This document shows positions 55,146-64,000 of a DNA stretch of 64,000 bases, one piece after another. Source of the stretch: Persicaria tinctoria (Eukaryota; Streptophyta; Magnoliopsida; Caryophyllales; Polygonaceae); NCBI GenBank assembly GCA_037127255.1, contig JBANSL010000012.1:32665115-32729114 (forward strand), given 5' to 3'. Every line of letters starts with the position of its first letter. The first letter of the stretch is position 1. The position numbers and the translations under genes were made by a program. The notes below the pieces were generated by a model that saw only the letters and a list, made by a program, of their open reading frames with translations, was not told where the DNA came from and ran no database searches.

Positions 55146-56532
55146 AGGGGGAGAATGAAGTGAATTAGTTAGGTTAGTTCATGTTTGAATTTAGGTTTTT
55201 GATTTTGTTTTTCTTATTTCCTTTATGTTATTTCTTATATGTTATAGAAAATGTCAAAAATGAAAATAAAAAAATTGGAAAATATCGAAAAAAAAAGTGA
55301 GTCTTGTTTTGTTGTTTTGCATATTGTGTTATCAAAAATTTCCATCTTAATTTGAGTTTGTCCTATTTTCACTTCATACTGACATGATCTTATAAATCCC
55401 ATAGAATTCTAGAATGATTTGATCTTATAATGAAAATTGGTTTTTTATGTGAAATATTATTAAGCATATGTAATTGAGCATGTATGATCTAAGTTTGGGA
55501 GTATGCTTGGAATTTAACAAAAATTTGTCCCAGTGAGATATTTTTTGCCTTAATCTTTATTCCTTTTGTTTTTCTTGTGTGATTTGCTCTTCCTATGCAT
55601 TTATCATTGAGTATTGTCATGTTTATCTATTTTCAAGGCCGATTATATACATGTTCATTGCTTAATAAGTTCAAATGATGGCAACTTTTTAGCCACATAT
55701 TTATCCATGTCTACCTTATGTTATATCTTGCTTTGAAGCCAATTTGAGCCTTTAACCTTTTTATTGATAGCTCCACAAAATTATTATTCCTTGCCTATGA
55801 TGAGCCTTACCCTTATTCCGGGGTAATTGAGATTTTGAGTGGGTTATGGAATCTATTTTGGAGACTGAGGAGAATGAAGCTAAAATGTGATGTTATGGTT
55901 TGTGGTTTTGAGAAGATGTAATGTTATGTGATTATTTAGTCCCTCATTTTTATGCATTCAAATTTTATGTATGTTGGCTCACGAAAGAAAATCCAAATAC
56001 AATTCCTTACCCTTATATTATTAGTCCCTCATTTTTGTGCATTTGTGAGCTTGATGTTATTGAGTTGGTTTGTGTTATGTTGTGAGTTTTGGAATCTTAT
56101 TTTCCCGGAATTTATTGCACCACATGACCAAACACAATTCCTTGCCCTTATATTTCTACCAAGCCTCATTACAACCCCGCCAAATGGAATCTTCTACGAA
56201 GGTTTCCATTGAGCGAAAGTCCTCTTGATGTCCTTATTTTTTCATTGACGTATCCGGTGGAGATTTTATGATATAAATGTAAATATTTGAATTGATGCTT
56301 GTATATGGAATTTAGGTGAGTGTGTGCTTAAAGCCTAAACACATGAGAATGAGGATACACATTTTATCCTCGGTAAGGTTGATTTTTGAGCATGCAAGCA
56401 ACTTGATCCCATATATACATGTGACGACGTTTATATGTTTGATTATATTTGCACTATTTATGATGTTGCTTTTGATGAGTGAAGTTATGAAAGATTTCCT
56501 GTGGGATAGGTAGATGATGTTTTGCTTTATGG
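55146..56532. other. Element B 3' untranslated region, unit 1
   Basis: No gene. AT-rich, with internal similarity: the block around TAGTCCCTCATTTTTATGCATT recurs near 55938 and 56022. It corresponds to 60860-61998 in unit 2. It lacks the A/G-rich stretch found there (61605-61675). Confidence 0.5.
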
Positions 56533-56570
56533 TTGCTTGAGGACAAGCAATAGTTAAATGTGGGGGGATT
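56533..56570 (+). other. Terminal hairpin + polypurine tract (element B, unit 1)
   Basis: TTGCTTGAGGACAAGCAA (56533-56550), then TAGTTAAATGTGGGGGGATT against the LTR at 56571. Same layout as A and A-prime. Confidence 0.82.
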
Positions 56571-57844
56571 TGATAATGCATATTTAATATAGGCATTATA
56601 GATATTTCTTATTGCTATTGGGTAGTTGTTTTGATATGTTTTGAGTCTAGTTCCGTATATTGTTAGTGAAGTATTCGAGTTCGGCATATATGCGTAGTTA
56701 ATGTTTATTCTGCAAAATTACATTCCGACCTTGGATGGACTTTGAGAAGAGCTTAAGAAGCACGTTTTGGAGCATATGGAGGCTAAGGAGGAGCTAAAGA
56801 GGATCAAGGAAGCATGACATTGGAAGCTATTGAAGACAATTAAGAAACGTCGGACACTGCATAGACGGCGCCGACCGCCTTTTGCACGGTTTCCGCCGCC
56901 CTTTGCACGACGCCCTTCGTTGCCCAGTTTTTGGATACAAGGTTTTAGATCCGAAGATATTATTTTATATTATTCTATTCTATTTCCTACTAGGGTTTTG
57001 TCGACTCTTAGGAGGCTTTATTAGTTGTTTTTTAGTCTTTTTATAGAGTGGTGGTTGATTATTGTGAGACTATGAATACAACTAGATAGAGAGAACTGGC
57101 ATATGAGTTGCTAAACTCATAATTTCACATGTGATTCAAAAAAATGGTTGTTTGGATTGTGAGGATTTGATTCTATTTGATTATTCATGTTCTTAGTTAT
57201 TATCTTGTGCTTAATTTAAATTTGTGTTCCTTTCTATGCCTGATCAACATGTTAGGAATTGCCTCTTAGCTATGAATTCGTTGTTGTTTTCTCGAAAGCA
57301 AACAGAGGTACTAATGATAGTGATGTCTCTTTGTCTTTGTAGTGGATGATTTCAATTGATCTATGTTGTGTAGATTTGATTAAGGCTGATTTCGGTAAGC
57401 GCCTATTAGTCTTAATTGAGTTGAGTCAATGTGTGAATTGGTCTTGATTACTTGAGGCCTTACTGCTATTCTTTAGTGATATTAAATAAGATGAGTGAAT
57501 CTCTTGCAAGTGAAATGAATAATTAATAGATCAATCCGAGGACCATGAATTCCAACCATTGTCAGAGAATTGCAAGTGAAATGTTCTTTCTACTTTGATA
57601 TAAATTTACTTTGCGATCATAAATCTGGTTACTTTTACATCTTTGTTACTTGTTACAAATCATTTCTTTGCTATAAGAGTCTTTGGATCTCCCTGTGGGT
57701 TCGACACCGGACTTCATCGATATACTAGTAGCTATTTCGTTTATCAAGTGATTGATTGCATAATCTATTGGTTTTGTGTTTAAGTTTGGATATTATTACT
57801 ATTTGGTAAAGGGCGAAAGTGCCAACAACGTTCGTCCCGCACCA
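56571..57844 (+). repeat. Element B second (shared) LTR
   Basis: 1274 bp, TGATAATGCATATTT...CGCACCA, uninterrupted. It is the 3' LTR of unit 1 and the 5' LTR of unit 2. GC-rich words are at 56865-56922. The shared downstream word CCCTGTGGGTTCGACACC is at 57691. Confidence 0.87.
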
Positions 57845-57850
57845 AATTGT

Positions 57851-57868
57851 TGGCGCCGTTGTCGGGGA
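57851..57868 (+). other. Element B PBS, unit 2
   Basis: TGGCGCCGTTGTCGGGGA, with the same single mismatch to tRNA-Asp as element A. Confidence 0.85.
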
Positions 57869-58799
57869 GATCGTGAACAAGATGGCTATCCAAATGAATC
57901 AACCCCATTAACCTAGACCTTGTGGCATTTGTGGAGATCCAACTCATCCGAATAATAAGTATCCCTTGATTCAGGAGGACACCGCTAAAGTGAATGTTAT
58001 GGATTATGGACCTCGCCGCAACTTTGGTAACAATTATAATAAGGGCTACAATTGAAACTGCCAATGTGGATTCAACGAAAGAGGCCAATAGCAACAAGTT
58101 CCTTTTCGGATAGGACAATTCGAGAATTGTCCTAGGAACACTCAACAAGAAGATCGAGATGAGACATTGAAGTTGTTGTTGGACAAGATGAGTGTTCAAG
58201 AAAAGTTGTTGAGTCAGATGGCTAAGGAGATTGGTGAATTTAAAGAGAAAGATTCGGGGAACGTACCATCGCAGGTGGTAGTGAATCTGAAGGAGAATCT
58301 TAGTGCCATGATCCTTAGATGAGGCAAACAAGTGAATGTGCCCACTAGGAATGTTGAAGAGATGCATAGGGAAGAAGTCGATTTGGGAAATAATGAGGAA
58401 GAGACGGAATTGGAGACACACTGCATAGACGGCGCCCGCCACCCCTCACCACGGCGCCCGCCACCTCTTCCAGTGACGGATCCGACTTCTGACGTTGTTC
58501 AATCCGCGAAGAATTCTTCTAAGGAGTGGTCTTCTGAGGTTCCAAGACCTTCACCATCCTTTCCTCATGCCTTAAGATCTGATCAGAAGTGGGAAAATGA
58601 ACAAATTCTTTATGACACCTTTGCTCATTGTGAGGTAAATATTCCACTTTTCAATTTGATTAAAACCGTTCCTCGCTATGCGAAATTCTTGAAAGAGCTA
58701 TGCACGATAAAGCGAAAGCAAAGGATGCGGAAGAAAGAAAAGGTAAGTTTATGTGAGAATGTTTCTACTTTGCTTCTGAAACGATCGACTGAAAAGTGC
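57869..58799 (+). pseudogene. gag: Element B gag remnant, unit 2
   Basis: Right after the PBS, the sequence matches unit 1 from about 51580, so the leader and most of gag are deleted. What remains is the zinc-knuckle region (around 57925), the C-terminal gag with stops, a GC-rich linker (58429-58475), and the run-up to protease (KTVPRYAKFLKELCTIKR word). It jumps near 58799 into env-leader sequence, before the protease active site. Confidence 0.72.
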
Positions 58800-59546
58800 G
58801 GACACGGCGCCCACCGCCCCAGTCACGACGCCCGCCACCCCCTGTCCGCTTGATGAGTCCGAATTTTGGTAAACTTGGAAGGGAAGTTTCTATCTTTCTT
58901 ATTTTTGGTTATTTTTCGTGTTAGGATAGTTTTATTTATTTTGTAGGATTAGTTTTATTCCTCTTTTATTTTGTTCCAGGATTAGATTATTTGCTATCTA
59001 TCTTAGGTTAGCATTTTATCTTTTATCTATTTTCTATCTATCTTAGGATTAGATTTTTCTTTTTAGGATGAGTTTCCTTATTTTCTAGGATTAGTGGTTC
59101 TATCTTTTCTGTTTCTATTTTATCTAGTTCTAATATTTTCCTTTTTTTTTGATAGATATTTCTTCCAACTTACCATATATTGCTACTCCCTATTTTGAAC
59201 CATTTAAACTTGTTCGAGAAATCTACAAAACCCAAAAGCCTACTGGAATCCATTCCAAATACCTAAAGCCTTGTGTTCAATCGATTCTATCCACCAAAAC
59301 ACTTTCCACCATTACCCTACATCCACAAAATTCAATTTTTCCATTCCATTCCCCTACCTATCACCAAAGAACCCTTTGAAACCAAGTTGTTCGTGAAAGC
59401 TTCGAATTTGGAGGAGTGAACATCCGTTTTCCAACGTTTTCACTCGGATTCGTGGTTCTGCATACACGACGCCCGCCGCCACTACAACGAGCCCGTCTTG
59501 TGGTCGTATTGGTGGTTTTTCTTCGGGTTTTCCTCAAGATTACACT
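58800..59546 (+). other. Element B env leader, unit 2
   Basis: No gene. It matches 53044-53769 of unit 1 closely, with the same GC-rich words at 58802-58850 and 59466-59487. It lacks the post-pol hairpin because the deletion removed it. Confidence 0.6.
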
Positions 59547-60696
59547 ATGTCGTCTGCTCCTATCAAGAAAGATGCGTCAGCTTATTTTGATAATACTGAT
59601 GTGCTATGCTGGAACGCACTTGGAAAGTGCACCTACACGTCCACAATGTTCTTTGACGAAATCACATTGAGACGGTTGGGCTTGTTTGATTCGGTGATCG
59701 CTTTGATGGCACATGGAGGGCTCCGTGATTTTATTGGCAGAAGGGCTCCCACTTACCCTTGCTTGGTTAAGGAATTCCTTACTACTTTGGATGTAATATC
59801 GCCCAAGGTTGTTCGATTTCAATTGCGAAAAAGAGCCTGTAATTCCTCACATGCGGCGATGGGAGTTGCTTTCGGTGTTACGAAGAGATGCTCTAGGAAG
59901 TGGAATAATGACATGTGTGTTCTTGATTCAGAAGAGATTTGGAGGAGTCTGATAGGGGTGCTTGAGAACTTAAGGACTTCAGACTAGATGATATGATTAC
60001 TAATCCCGCTTTTCGTCTCTGTCTGCGAATTTTGGGCTCTAATCTCTATGATTCTGAGAGAACTACTATTGTTGACCCTGGTGTGATTGATTTCATATAT
60101 TTCTTGACTCCTGACTCTACTATAGTACCACCTGGGTACTCTCATTTTTGAGTATGTGAGAGAGGGTTCGTGGCCAGCGCAACGAGAATTATCCTCTTGT
60201 CACCCCTTTCGGAGGAATGATCACACTTTTGGCTATGTTTTATGGTGTTGATGTTAGTTCACTACAACATGTGAGTCATTTGTATACGTGGGACATAGAT
60301 GCTCTTGTGTCTGCACGGATATTAGAAAAGTTACAGTTGCCATATTCTGTTGAGAGATTTCGATGGTTATCTGGACCCCATCAGTCTTACCATTAGTATC
60401 TGCCTACTATTTTACCTATAGGGCTGAAATTGGTTGACTTCAGCCGAAGCCATATTCCTGTTGACACTCATTTGCGGAAGCCTCATGATCCCATGACCCC
60501 TGCGAGTGATGTTGAAGATATGCAGATCGAGATGACACCGCCTACAGTCCGAGATGACATACGTGTTGCCTACTTGGAGAAGAAATTAACTGAATGTGAG
60601 AAGAAGCAGGCAGTCAAGTTGATGGCACCGCCTATAAAGTCCTATGCGATTCTGGTTGGGAAGATCGATAAACTACACGAGACTTGTCTCTTGTAG
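59547..60696 (+). pseudogene. Athila-type env-position ORF, unit 2 (divergent version)
   Basis: ATG at 59547 (MSSAPIKKDASAYFDNTDVL). Words in family order: MFFDEITLRRLGLFDSVIAL, LRDFIGRRAPTYPCLVKEFL, TTLDV and GVAFGVTKR. A stop at about 59985 and frameshifts break it. Later pieces include ITNPAFRLCLRILGSNLYDS (after 59990) and a C-terminal part at 60430-60696 with YLEKKLTECEKKQAVKL. The protein is far from the unit 1 version, although flanking DNA is very alike. Confidence 0.68.
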
Positions 60697-60816
60697 ATGG
60701 GTTCGATCAATCAGCGGTCTAGACCCCAGACCCCGCCTTCACAGTATTAGGTTAGTCATTTGCTTCTTTCAAACCCTTTATTTTTATATTTTTCATTGTT
60801 CCTTTTTGGATTTCTA

Positions 60817-60858
60817 TGCATTGAGGACAATGCAACATGTAAGTGGGGGGGGGGGGGG
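60817..60858 (+). other. Internal AGGA hairpin + G-run module (element B, unit 2)
   Basis: TGCATTGAGGACAATGCA (60817-60834), then ACATGTAAGT and a run of 14 G (60845-60858). Confidence 0.72.
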
Positions 60859-60869
60859 AGATTTCTTTT

Positions 60870-61997
60870 ATGTTATTAAAAATGTCGAAAAAAAAGGAAA
60901 AAAAAGTGAGTCTTGTTTTGTTGTTTTGCATATTATGTTATCAAAGATTTCCATCTTAATTTGAGTTTGTCCTATTTTGACTTTATACTGGCATGATCTT
61001 ATAAATCTCATGGAATTCTGGAATGATTTGATCTTATCCTGAAAATTGGTTTTTTTAGTGAAATATGATTAAGCATAGGTAATTGATCATGTATGATCTA
61101 AGTTTGAGAGTATACTTGGAATTTAACAAAAATATGTCTTAGTGAGATATTTTTGGCCTTATAAGGGATACATCGTTATTCCTTTTGCTTTTCTTGTGTG
61201 ATTTACTCTTCCTATGCATTTATCATTGAGTATTGCCATATTTATCTATTTTCAAGGCAGATTATATACATGTTCATTGCTTAATAAGTTCAAATGATAT
61301 AGGCAACTTTTTAGCCACATATTTATCCATGTCTACCTTATGTTATATCTTGCTTTGAAGCCAATTTGAGCCTTTTGCCTTTTTATTGATAGCTTCACAA
61401 AATTATTATTCCTAGCCTATGATGAGCCTTACCCTTATTCCGGGGGAATTGAGATTTTGAGTGGGTTATGGAATCTATTTTGGAGATTGAGAGAATGAAG
61501 CTAAAGTGTGATGTTATGGTTTATTGTTTTGAGAAGATGTAATATTATGTGCTTATTTAGTCCCTCATTTTCATGCATTCGAATTTCATGTATTTTGGCT
61601 CATGAAAAAAGAAAAAAAAAGAAAGAAAAAGAAATCCGAAAAAAAAAGGAAGAAAATAAAGAGAATAAAAGAGCCATTTATCTTATTTTGTATAATGAGG
61701 AAGAATTGGATTTATGTTGGTTATGAGTCTTATTGGTTGGGTGTTAAGATTGCATGATATGTGAGATGATGAGATTTGATGAGTTAAGAGATGTTTTTGG
61801 AGTTATTTTGATAATATTGAGAGATGTTGTGCATTTGTGAGCTTGATGTTATTGAGTTGGTTTGTGTTATGTTGGGAGTTTTGGAATATTATTTTCCCGA
61901 AATTTATTGCACCACATGACCAAATACAATTCATTGCCCTTATGTTTCTACCAAGCCCCATTACAACCCCGCCGAATGGAATCTTCTATCATGCAAT
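60870..61997 (+). repeat. Inverted repeat, left arm (element B 3' UTR)
   Basis: It matches the 3' UTR of unit 1 and, inverted, 61998-63035. It contains an A/G-rich stretch (61605-61675) that the right arm also has in part and unit 1 lacks. No terminal module or LTR follows. Confidence 0.8.
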
Positions 61998-63035
61998 GGA
62001 AACCTTCATAGAAGATTCTATTCGGCGGGGTTGTAATGGGGCTTTGTAGAAACATAAGGGAAAAGAATTGTATGTGGTCATGTGGTGCAATAAATTCCGG
62101 GAAAATAATAGTCCAAAACTCCTAACATAGCACAAATCAACTCAATAACATCAAGCTTACAAATGCACAACATCTCTCAACATCATCAAAATAACTCCAA
62201 AAACATCTCTTAACTCATCAAATCTCATCTCATCTCATCATCTCACATATCATGTAATCTAAACGCCTAACCAATAAGACTCATAACCAACATATATCCA
62301 ATCCTTCCTCATTTTGCAAAAATAAAATAAATGGCTCTTATTCTCTCTTTTTTCGATTTTTTTTCCTTGAGCCAATATACATGAAATTCGAATGCATAAA
62401 AATGAGGGACTAAATAAGCACATAACATTACATCTTCTCAAAATCATAAACCATAACATCACACTTTAGCTTCATTCTCTTCAGTCTCCAAAATAGATTC
62501 CATAACACACTCAAAATATCAATTCCCCCGGAATAAGGGTAAGGCTCATCATATGCTAGGAATAATAATTTGTTGGAGTTATCAATAAAAAGGCTAAAGG
62601 CTCAAATTGGCTTCAAAGCAAGATATAACACAAGGTAGACATGGATAACCATGGCAATACTCAATGATAAATGCATAGGAAGAGTACATCGCACAAGAAA
62701 AGCAGTATGAATAAAGATGTATTCCTTATAAGGCCAAAAATATCTCACTAGGACAAATTTTTGTTGAATTCCAAGCATACTCTCGAACTTAGATCATACA
62801 TGCCCAATTACATATGCTTAATCATATTTCACATAAAACCTATTTTTAGGATAAAATTAAATCATTCTAGAATTCCATGGGATTTATAAGATCATGCCAG
62901 TATAAAGTCAAAATAGGACAAACTCAAATTAAGATGGAAATCTTTGATAACACAATATGCAAAAAACCAAAACAAGACTAACTTTTTTTTTTAACATTTT
63001 TCAATTTTTTTCATTTTTGACATTTTTTTATTAGG
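61998..63035 (-). repeat. Inverted repeat, right arm (element B 3' UTR)
   Basis: A reverse copy of about 1 kb of B 3' UTR. The arms meet at about 61986-62020, where CTTCTATCATGCAATGGAAA passes into CTTCATAGAAGATTC. Arms are clearly similar but not identical. The outer end (near 63000-63035) resembles unit 1 more than unit 2. The frame at 62259-62462 is a shadow. Confidence 0.8.
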
Positions 63036-63643
63036 AAATAATTCGAGATCAGATATACCTGAATCTCAATGGCCGACAAGTCGGCAGACGGAAACCCGTC
63101 AATACATACAAATGAAAATGAAAGCAAAAACAAAAAGCGGAGCAATTTAATAGGCGGAAACGCACTCTACAAGAAGACGAGCCAAGGAAAACTAAATCTA
63201 ACACGAAGGGGACGCAGACTACGGACGAAAGCCAAGCACCATCCTCAAACAGCACCGCTGGCCGGCGATACATCAGGAATCCCTGTGGGTAGTGAAGACG
63301 AACCTCGAGGAAGCTTCTTCCTATACATGGAGTCACCCTGTACACACTACCTCGATCCCAGCCAGACCCGACTCCTACTGCCAGAACCCCAACATTGAAG
63401 AAGAATCCCCAACCGCACCAAAACAGAGACGCACGTCACCCGAGCACAACAAACCGCAAAGGACCGGTCACAACGGACCGGTCAAATCCAAACGGGATTT
63501 AATGAAAGCTCTTACGAACGATGTTTCGAGCCCTTGTGGGATTTTAAATAATATGTAGTTTCATTAAGATATATACTTATTTATTTCTTAGGTTTAATTA
63601 TACTAGTGGACAAATATGATTATATATATAACAACAAAAACAT

Positions 63644-63647
<4 letters not shown>
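63036..63647. other. Unassigned DNA with an unrecognised ORF
   Basis: A 109-codon frame at 63069-63398 (plus) starts MADKSADGNPSIHTNENESK. It is basic and Ser/Asn/Lys-rich, with no domain I recognise. An overlapping frame at 63292-63558 ends near a repeated ACCGGTCACAACGGACCGGTCA word (63462-63485). It could be part of another transposon ORF. I would not call it a gene without a homology search. Confidence 0.3.

Positions 63648-63714
<67 letters not shown>
63648..63714. repeat. (AT)n microsatellite
   Basis: About 33 AT units without interruption. Frames reading YIYIYI through it are artefacts. Confidence 0.95.
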
Positions 63715-63723
<9 letters not shown>

Positions 63724-63880
63724 ATCCGGTTGAACAGTAGGTTTTTTTTTAATGGGTGCCTTAGGCCCAAGGAAATGCCTTGGTCCCAAAGGAGAAGAAT
63801 CGGGCCAAGATGTGGGGCACACAGGCACAATCCACAAATTAGGGAAAAAGATGCAGGCTGTGACGGGAGGGCACGAGGAC

Positions 63881-64000
63881 AGCGGCACCGCCGCCAAACC
63901 ACAGCACCCCCGGACAAACACAAGGAAAGCGGCACCGCCGCCAAACCACAGCACCCCCGGACAAACACAAGGAAAGCGGCACCGCCTACAGCAATCGACC
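63881..64000. repeat. 47-bp minisatellite, at least 2.5 copies
   Basis: Units begin AGCGGCACCGCC at 63881, 63928 and 63975. The first two are nearly identical; the third is cut by divergence and the window end. Confidence 0.85.

Larger units (their letters stand above)
47309..61997 (+). mobile_element. Compound of two pol-deleted Athila-like 'B' elements sharing an LTR
   Basis: LTR (47309-48609 plus 50620-50641), gag + partial protease, env leader, env-like ORF, terminal module, shared LTR (56571-57844), a second shortened internal region, and then a break into an inverted repeat in place of a final LTR. LTRs start TGATAATGCATATTT and end CGCACCA. The left duplication candidate is GTGGG (47304-47308); the right partner is not in evidence. 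RT, RNase H and integrase are missing from both internal parts. The two units differ in deletions and in their env-like ORF, so they are separate elements joined by LTR recombination (inference). Confidence 0.82.

Noticed and set aside
63603..63968. ORFs with YIYIYI stretches
   Set aside because: Translation of the AT microsatellite and a minisatellite.

Overview
The window is nuclear DNA from a flowering plant, most likely a eudicot. The evidence is a PPR-type exon pair with a plastid/mitochondrial-style leader, plant intron borders, Stowaway/hAT elements, and plant-specific LTR retrotransposon lineages (Athila and a chromodomain-bearing Tekay/Del-like chromovirus). Species cannot be told from the sequence. 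Host genes are sparse: the first two exons of a PPR gene (1473-1959, minus strand) and the last two exons of an unidentified gene (5987-6421, minus strand). Nearly everything from about 6.4 kb to 63 kb is transposable-element sequence.

Layout. 1-6.4 kb: host DNA with a small Stowaway-like MITE (4430-4671) and unclassified AT-rich DNA. 6440-6747: a Copia-type LTR fragment. 6756-43941: one non-autonomous hAT element of about 1.2 kb, split into pieces by about 36 kb of later insertions. Its 12-bp TIRs and 8-bp target duplication CTTTTCCT still sit at the two ends. Into it went a minus-strand Tekay-like element (7405-41781, TSD ATAAA) and a 5'-truncated LINE (41931-43512, 16-bp TSD). Into the left Tekay LTR went an Athila-like element 'A' with gag-pol and an env-position ORF (7849-28608, TSD GGGTA). 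Into the 3' LTR of A went a minus-strand tandem array LTR-internal-LTR-internal-LTR of a related non-autonomous element 'A-prime' (17796-27546, TSD CATGG). The Tekay chromodomain is split by a solo LTR 'C1' (31731-33976, TSD CTCCT).

43.95-47.3 kb: a decayed plus-strand LINE split by a small palindromic MITE. 47309-~62 kb: a compound of two pol-deleted Athila-like 'B' elements sharing a middle LTR. The first LTR contains solo LTR 'C2'. The compound ends in a roughly 1-kb-arm inverted repeat centred near 61998. 63-64 kb: unassigned DNA, an AT microsatellite and a 47-bp minisatellite.

Most interesting features. (1) Elements A, A-prime and B each carry a family-specific GC-rich ~20-bp word, scattered at equivalent places (LTR, gag-protease linker, RNaseH-integrase linker, env leader). 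In A it recurs every 21 bp in coding DNA and every 20 bp in non-coding DNA. (2) Three small hairpins are shared by the Athila-like elements: one just after the PBS, one just after pol, and one beside the polypurine tract with a second copy after the env-like ORF. Each shows paired base changes that keep the stem. (3) C-family LTRs carry paired palindromes whose cores differ between copies while the pairing and spacing stay. (4) The two B elements have strongly different env-like ORFs between very similar flanks. All this comes from reading the sequence by eye; no alignment or database search was run.
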